From the NCBI RefSeq assembly GCF_949987535.1, contig NC_080078.1, positions 49,626,207 to 49,690,206 of the forward strand: a stretch of 64,000 bases of DNA, given 5' to 3'. Each line of letters begins with the position of its first letter. The stretch's first letter is position 1. The translations under genes and the position numbers were made by a program. Positions 57,725 through 64,000 of the stretch are shown here, piece by piece. The notes under the pieces were generated by a model. It was not told where the DNA came from. It did not search any database and worked only from the letters and a program-made list of their open reading frames with translations. Origin of the DNA: Balaenoptera acutorostrata. Lineage: Eukaryota; Chordata; Mammalia; Artiodactyla; Balaenopteridae.

Positions 57725-58125
57725 ATGTGCTATTTCCATCTGGATATCTCTCGGGCATCTGAGACATACTGGTCTGAAACGGAATGTTGGATTTCTACTC
57801 CAACTCACCCCTGTTGTTGTTGTTCTCAGTATTGGTTCTAACGACCAGCCACCCAGATGCTCAAGCCAGAAGTCTAGGGGTTCACCCATGAATTGTCCCC
57901 TCCCCACACATGATCATTAGTGATCCTAGTGGACCTTTTTAATAAATGTCTTGAATCTGATCATTTCTTGCCATCTCCCTCAGCATGCCTTTGGTCTTGA
58001 CCTTCATGACCTTCATCTGGATTAATGCAACTGCCCTCCCTGCTTACTCCCAGCAGTGAATAGCATGAAAATATCACAGTGCTATTTTCACCCTACACAA
58101 GTCCCTCCAATGGCACTCTTTTTCT
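57725..58125 (+). mobile_element. L2 LINE, ORF2 part
   Basis: 'ccatctggatatctctcggg', 'cccagatgctcaagccagaa', 'catctggattaatgcaact' and 'caagtccctccaatggcact' follow L2 consensus order. Confidence 0.8.
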
Positions 58126-58129
58126 TACA

Positions 58130-58735
58130 TCTACCCCCTCCATATCAGGCAAAAAAACTCCACAAAACACCTCTGTGTTTAAACTTTTTATTTTTTTGCA
58201 TGCAGAGACACAACCATTTTTCTCTGTTGCTTGGGTTTCTACTTGTGATCTTGTTTCTGACCCCATGAGGTTACCAAGGGGTTTTCCAAAACAAAGACAG
58301 CGTCCTGCTTCAGAGAAATTCTGGTGAATTTCTCAGAACAATAAAGTGTGCATATCATCAAAAATGGGAAGAAATTGAAGAAGTCCTTTGAAAGGTCCCA
58401 GCCCTCTCTTCACCAATATTTCATAAGTCAATCTGGCCAATAACAGGTGTCAAAAGAGGAGCATTTATTTTCACTGCAATAAGGATATCAATGCCAGGAA
58501 TTCAAATGGAAAATATTTCAAGGGCAGCAGATTCTGTAATATAAGAGTGAGAATTTACTATTTTTATCTAGATTCTCCCTATGACTGGCCTTCTCCTTCT
58601 TTTAAATTTCACTATTTCTGGGGGAGGATGGGGTGTTAGTTTGGTTCCTATATGGAAATTAATTTAAGTTCTTCCCCACACTGGGTTGGATAATTTAAAA
58701 CTTAATACACTGTGCAGACAGCAGTGCCTAAAGGT
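58130..58735. other. Unassigned noncoding stretch
   Basis: No recognised feature. Confidence 0.45.
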
Positions 58736-58739
58736 TGTC

Positions 58740-59010
58740 AAGGCTGACTGGTGAGCTGCAGGCATATGAGTCTGCCAAGCAGAATAAGAAATAGATAAAG
58801 CTAAATTACAGACCTATTAAAAATAAATTAGTGATGTCAAAAAAGCAAATTAAGATGCAGATAATCAATCTAATTTCAGGGTCTCTGGTGAGTGTTAATG
58901 CTTAATTCTTCTCATGTTTGATGAAGCATCTATTAATTAAAAATATTTATATAAAAATGAGCTTGCACAAGGTCTTAATTTCAAGAGGGACCAACTTCAA
59001 CTGATATGAC
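58740..59010. promoter_or_regulatory. AT-rich cluster of homeodomain-type motifs (candidate conserved element)
   Basis: At least seven TAAT/ATTA cores fall within about 180 bases, including 'taaattac', 'taaattag', 'aaattaag', 'ctaattt', 'gcttaattc' and 'attaattaaa'. The block is repeat-free and unlike the neighbouring sequence in texture. Such blocks are often developmental enhancers. That is an inference here, not a demonstration. Confidence 0.35.
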
Positions 59011-60600
59011 TCTCAGAAGATGGACTTGTATTTATAGCAAGAGGCAAGACCTGCCTTCACACCACCTAACGTAGAACCCACTTTCCTAAAATACTTTTGC
59101 CAACTGGAGAGAGCATTTGCCTCACTTCCCTCTGCTTTTCTTTTCCTCCATTTTCTCATCTGGCTTCTTGTGACCAATCCTGAACCATCCACCGGCTTCC
59201 TTTGACTCCATGCTTGTTCTTAATGCAGGGGTTGCAGTTGAATACCCAGGGAGAGAAAAGAGTTGGATTCGTGACTGCTTTGGGGAAGGAAAGTGAGCAG
59301 AGAGATTGTGAACTAGGAACAGGGAAGATGCACTTAGACACCTGAGGGGACACAGCCAGATGCCGAGTCAGTGAGCAAACATATGGGAAGGAATTGTGGA
59401 AGAATGTGAAGTCCTGTGACTGTTAGCAGAGAAGAAACGTCTGGATCAGATGAAAGAATGGGTCACCATTACGTAATTTACTATCTGATACCATCTGGCT
59501 TCTTTCTACTCAACATATCGGGAAAGAGGTTTATGACACAGGTGCGAGTAGCATAGGCCAAAATGAAGTTTAGCGTTTCACATCTGTCCCTCTTAGCCAA
59601 CCTCTGACAGAGGGTCAGAGAATCACTCAGCAGGGAGGCCACACGGAGCTGGGTCCTGCACACTGGTCCTTCTCCAGTTCAAGGAGCTCACAGTTTTGCA
59701 GCACTGGAACAAACCGAGCAAAGGAGACCAATCTTGCTGCTGCATCTCACTGCCCTACTTGCAGCAGAAAAAGGGGATGGAGTCAGAGGCTGGGATCAAA
59801 GCGGACCTTCCTCTCCTGCTGCCAGCCTTGCTCCTGCAAAGCTAGTGCCTGCTAATAATGGCAGGAAGATGGTGGTAGGCAGCATGCAGATTTTTGGTCT
59901 TTTTAACTTATTTTTTAACTGAAAGGTCGTAAAACACACAGGAAAAAGTGGGGAAAAAATCCCTTAAGAAAAGGAGTAAGTATAGAATGAAAAGTCAAGT
60001 CTTCCCTTATTCTCTCAATCCAGGTCTGATTTTCACAGAAAAAAAGGGGTTTGCCCGGCAGACAGAAAAAATAAATGAGTAAGGAAAGTGACATGCAGCT
60101 CTGACAAAACATTGAGCATCCAGAGTTCAGAGTGATCAGTGTCGAGGATGCAGTCAAAGTGGTAAACCCTTTAGTATTCTTGCGGGAACAGAGATGGAAC
60201 ATTTTAGCAGGACAGAACCCTGATCTCGTGGCATGGGCCACGCACCTGTCCAGCCCTCTCACCTGGAGACGTTGTCAGGGAAAAGCCACCCATTTGTTTC
60301 TGTGATCGTCTCTGGCGACATGCTGGCCATACTTACCAGGCCACTTCCATCTGGATCCCCGCCCAACGATCGCAGGCAACGGGCTCTTCCCCCTCAGTGA
60401 CTCCGACACCTGAGAATTCTGCGTTTAGTATTTATTTTATACTTAGTTTATGTGACAACAACGATGGACAAGTCAGAAATTATTTATTGAGAGTCTGTTA
60501 TGTTCCATCCCCTATATATACATATGCCTCCAAGGGGGAGTTAGGGGTCCCTAGGACTCTGTGCTCCCCCACTTCTTAGCATTTATCATGCTGCATGTTA
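59010..60600. other. Unassigned noncoding stretch
   Basis: About 1.6 kb without a recognised repeat or exon. Confidence 0.45.
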
Positions 60601-60630
60601 ATTCTCTCTCTGTATGTGTATATATATATA

Positions 60631-60721
60631 TGAAATAAGGAAAATATATCATATAAGAATACATATCATATATATCTCTCTTTATGTATATATCCTTATA
60701 ATATATATTTTCCTTATTTCA
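60631..60721. repeat. AT-rich inverted repeat (19-bp perfect arms)
   Basis: 'tgaaataaggaaaatatat' at 60,631-60,649 is the exact reverse complement of 60,703-60,721, around a 53-base AT-rich loop. The pairing extends imperfectly inward and outward. It could extrude as a cruciform or fold as a hairpin in RNA. Confidence 0.9.
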
Positions 60722-60759
60722 TAGATATATAAAAGAATAATATATATAGTTCTTTTATT

Positions 60760-61435
60760 AGCATCTATGTGCTTTTCTGTATTTTTCTCTCTTATCCCTA
60801 TTTGCCTTCATAGGTTTATAAGCATCATTTTCTCTCCCATAGCACAGAATTTACATGGAGGAAGTGGCTTATTCCCTGGGCAGGTCCCAGATCTTGAGTC
60901 AAGGCTAAAGACCTCAGGCTGCTCTGCCCAGCCTTGTTTTGGGATGTTCTGGCTGAGGGCCAACAACGCAGGTATGGGTGGCATAGCCTTGCAGATGAGC
61001 TGCATTGCTAGTAGACTACGGTACTATTTTTATGTTTCTGTATTTTTATGCCTGTCTATCTATATGAGGATAAAAATAATGCTACCTCTTTGTGGCAACC
61101 TGGAAATGCAAAGGTATCTGCCAGGAGATTGACAAGTGACTCAAGAGCCTAAAACTTTTCTTATTCTGCAATTTCCCCGAGGGCTTCTATAGCCTTAGAG
61201 CAAAAGAAAAATCAAGTTGATATCAGTGTGCAGGGAACACCGATCCTGAACTGCTGTTTAAACCTTAGAGATGGCCTGACCTCTGTTTTCAGCACTGTAA
61301 GGTGTATTTCATAACTGCTGGCAGGGGAATTATGTCACATGGTCCCCTGTCCTGATATCCTGCTCTGTGCTGCTGTGACCTGACTGCCTCAGGTATCTCT
61401 GTGGTTCTGCTGCTTCGGCCACCATGTACCCTCGG
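60760..61435. other. Unassigned noncoding stretch
   Basis: No recognised feature. A 121-codon frame at 60,767-61,132 has no known domain. Confidence 0.4.
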
Positions 61436-61439
61436 TCAT

Positions 61440-61870
61440 CGAAGTCTGATGATTCTTAAAGAGAAGTAACAACCGAGAAGCCAGTGGGTTCCCTTTGTCC
61501 CCCCAGATCCATTCCCTCTCCTGCCCTTTGCTCCAGGAAGCTGACTTCCACGGATTACTTCCCCTGGACAACCTCGCTCTCTGGTTTCCAGCTGGGTCCA
61601 CTAGAGAGAGGCGCTGGCAGGAGATCACTGGGTGGGAAAGGAGAGCCTGGAGCCACAACTCCAGCGAGGATGGGGTGGCCTCTGTCCCCAGCTGCAGCTC
61701 TGCTCGGTGTTCTGGTCATGCGCCTTCCCACGGCGGCCTCTTTACATGGTCTCAGATTCTCATCTTTGGGTGTTCCGCCAATCACGACTGGCTTCCTGAA
61801 ACCTACTGCCACCTCTGTAAGTAGTCCTTCTATTAAACCTCCTCTGTTCCTACCTTAAGGATCCACCTGC
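61440..61870 (+). mobile_element. Probable old mammalian interspersed repeat
   Basis: 'ctctgtaagtagtccttcta' followed by 'ttaaacctcctctgttcc' resembles the end of a repeat familiar as 'taaatagtccctttattaaa'. I cannot name the family. The GC-rich frames here are by-products. Confidence 0.4.
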
Positions 61871-61874
61871 GTCC

Positions 61875-62325
61875 TGCCAGGTGATGTAGCCGTCATAGCC
61901 ACTAGGAAATTGGCTGCACTATAGCTTCCAAGTGGCAGCAAACTTAAGAACAGGCTGAGGCTTATAAAGCAGTAGAAGGTCCTGGCTTCGCACAGAGAGT
62001 CCAGAGACCAGGACCTCTGGGGCGCTCATGTCTGGATTTACAGTCTTTTTTTTTTTTTTAAATCACCCATTGGTGATTCTCACAGGGATTGAAGCAGGAA
62101 GAAAATATCAAAGGGCAGGTGGCAGTATAGATACAATCTTGACTATGGAATGAGAGAGATGTGTAGTTTTGTTAGTTATTATAGATGCTCGCCCCCTTGG
62201 AGACTGTTACTTTATAGACATATGTGTGTAATCCTACCCCACGCATATACGATTCTGGGGAAGAGTAGAGGTGATGGCTGTAAAATACACCATTTCAAGG
62301 CACACTTCCCTGCCATAGCCTTATC
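61875..62325. other. Unassigned noncoding stretch
   Basis: A T tract at about 62,047-62,059. Otherwise nothing is recognised. Confidence 0.45.
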
Positions 62326-62329
62326 TATG

Positions 62330-62376
62330 TACACAAGCACACACACATGCATGTACACACACGTGCACACACACAC
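62330..62376. repeat. (AC)-rich microsatellite
   Basis: Interrupted AC run with GTG and ATGC breaks. The Cys/Val-rich end of the antisense frame is its translation. Confidence 0.9.
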
Positions 62377-62389
62377 TTAGCGTTTTCTT

Positions 62390-62720
62390 TCCAAATCGAC
62401 CTTGGCTTTAGCCCCAGTGAGAGAATTCTTGTATCCAGGGAATGCAGACTGAGGGGATAGGTACTATAGTGGTTTAGCAGTGTGTCAACTAGACCAGGCT
62501 GAACTACGTCCCAGAATTCCTTTTCCCGTATGGTTCTGGTGAGGATAAACCACACCAGAGACTCCCAGGTGAGAAGTGGGGTGAGGAGTGAGGTGGCAGA
62601 CATGCTGTGGTCCACACCCCTGTCTCTGAGATGCTCTCTCAGCTCACAGGTAGAGGCGGCGGCCGGGCCCGCAGCTGCTTCCATGACCCTCCTGCTGCTT
62701 CTCTGACTCAGGGGCTGGGC
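62390..62720. mobile_element. Probable old mammalian interspersed repeat
   Basis: 'tactatagtggtttagcagt', 'gtcaactagaccaggctgaa' and 'ccttttcccgtatggttctg' resemble a widespread old mammalian repeat, family unknown. A GGCGGCGGCC patch follows at about 62,655. The 137-codon antisense frame crossing it is not supported. Confidence 0.4.
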
Positions 62721-62724
62721 GTGT

Positions 62725-64000
62725 GTGTTTAGCAACATGACAAAGGGCTTTGGCTTCTGTGGGACACCAGCCTTCCAAGGTCAGAGGCAACAAGAAGACT
62801 TCAGTCCATTCTCACGGCCTCCAGCTCACGCCCGTGGGTTCCATCTTGTTCCTGCTCTCCCCCACCTCGTAGTCATCTTCCCTCCACAGTGCCTGATGTC
62901 CTGTGCACTTCCACCTCCAGCGTCAGACTCAGACCTGCAAAACACAGACACACCCCCGCCCCGAGAGGGTAAGTATCTCAGCAGGAAATGAAGAACAAGG
63001 CCTTCAGTCCACTTGAGCTCCATTTCATCACCTAAGCAAGGAATGATCTCTTGACTTGTAGTATTTCTACCCAAGTTAGAGGCACCCCAACCTGCCCAAA
63101 GTCCAGTCAATGGCTGGTGTCACTGCCCCTCCTTGTTTTCTGGTGGTGACAGGAGGGAATGAGTGTCACGGGCCACTTTGGGAAGTGAGACCCCAGTTCT
63201 GCAGAAACCCAGCATTGGCATCTGCCAGGGCTGGAAACCAGGGGCTTTCCTCCTCTCAGCACCAGTCTCTTGCTTTCCCTGCCTGGATGCCCGCCAGGGC
63301 CCAATGCTGGGGGCAGGATGAAAGCCCAGCTATGTATGGCAGGAGGGTGTTGTCTCCAGTTCTCAGGAGCAAACAAGCAGTGGGAACCTGGCCTTCTGCT
63401 GTTGAGTTCCTGACATTCTCAATTGCGTGTTAAGAACAGTCCTCTTGTTTAGGTAGGGCAGGCTGATATATGGAGATATTCACCTTTTAAAAAAAAATTT
63501 TTCTTCTTTCACTGGATTTCCCCCTTCCCCTCCAGTCATGCAAGTGATTGTTGCCTCAGAGGAGGGATGTCTAAGGCGAGGCCAGGAAACCAGAAATCAC
63601 CTACAGATCTCCCAGGTTTTGTGTTTTAAAGCCCTATCCTCTTAGGGAAGTTGAAGATTTGCAGGTAAGGTAAAGAAAGAGGACTAGAGCTTTGTTCCCA
63701 TCTTCAGAGTAGAAAGTAATTTCCTTGGTTCTGGAATGAGAGAGAGGAAAAATAGTGGGCAGAGTCTGCAATAGCTTTCCAAGGATACTTTTGGAAGGTG
63801 GCAAAGCCCTGGAGAGAAAGTGACCTTGTGTACATTTAGGAGACAGGCTCAGGGTTCCTGGATCCCTGGTCTGGCTTGTAGACAGTGGGCCCTTGACCTG
63901 AAGAACCTCATTGACCAAGGGGAAGACCTTCTCTGCATTAACCTGAGCACAAAGACCCCATCTCTTCCCTACCCTTCGCCATGTCAGGGCTCGACATAGA
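62725..64000. other. Unassigned noncoding stretch
   Basis: GC-richer than average with overlapping frames on both strands, but no exon, RNA gene or repeat recognised. Confidence 0.45.

Noticed and set aside
1..64000. CRISPR arrays, bacterial operons or phage genes
   Set aside because: No spaced direct repeats, ribosome binding sites or compact genes. Every recognisable element is mammalian.

Overview
The window is mammalian nuclear DNA and almost certainly cetacean, or a close whippomorph relative. Five copies of a tRNA-derived CHR-type SINE are present, with the head 'gggcttccctggtggcgcag', a pol III A/B-box promoter and an AAATA-rich tail. They sit beside cetartiodactyl-type L1 3' ends, MIR, L2, DNA-transposon fossils and ERV LTRs. 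I saw no ruminant BovB or Bov-A elements. I found no exon I could assign to a known protein gene. Nearly all of the longer open frames are L1 ORF2 remnants, SINE read-through or chance frames, so I read the window as intergenic or deep-intronic.

The most notable structure is an old direct duplication. Copy A (from the window start to about 5,710) and copy B (about 22,380-28,465) align in the same order and orientation over several kilobases, at an offset of about 22.2-22.8 kb. They share inherited old repeats (an old L1 piece, a MIR, an L2/MIR tail). Each copy then gained its own insertions. An L1 of a different subfamily landed at almost the same point in each copy (about 1,041 and 23,376). 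Copy B also took a CHR SINE (24,235) and an antisense LTR (26,554), and both empty sites can still be read in copy A.

Layout. 1-5.7 kb: copy A with its L1. 5.8-6.4 kb: two hAT-type DNA transposons, one with a perfect 8-bp target duplication. 7.5-8.5 kb: a GC-richer stretch ending in an inverted CCAAT, a TATA-like box and a splice-donor-like site (candidate promoter and first exon). 9.7-10.5 kb: two abutting unassigned open frames. 13.9-14.4 kb: a Tigger-type fossil. 14.65-15.13 kb: the only CpG island. 16.5-22.1 kb: five LTRs, including two of one ERVL-like family about 4.9 kb apart. 22.4-28.5 kb: copy B. 29.3-32.3 kb: a textbook SINE with a long target duplication, a twin-primed (5'-inverted) L1, a small tandem repeat and an antisense 3'-UTR retrocopy. 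32-40 kb: mostly MIR and L2, with an L1 tail inside a MIR and an LTR inside an older repeat. 41.6-43.4 kb: a second 5'-inverted L1 carrying two CHR SINEs that share one target site. 44.9-50 kb: MaLR-like and old L1 sequence plus a pair of related LTRs in opposite orientation. 50-64 kb: mostly unique sequence with MIR and L2. It contains two AT-rich homeodomain/POU-motif clusters (54.17 and 58.8-59.0 kb), an AT-rich inverted repeat (60.63-60.72 kb) and one more CHR SINE (56.6 kb).

No genes could be shown to work together. The value of the window lies in its duplication and insertion history and in a few candidate regulatory elements. All boundaries were set by eye, and repeat subfamily names are given only where I recognise the consensus.
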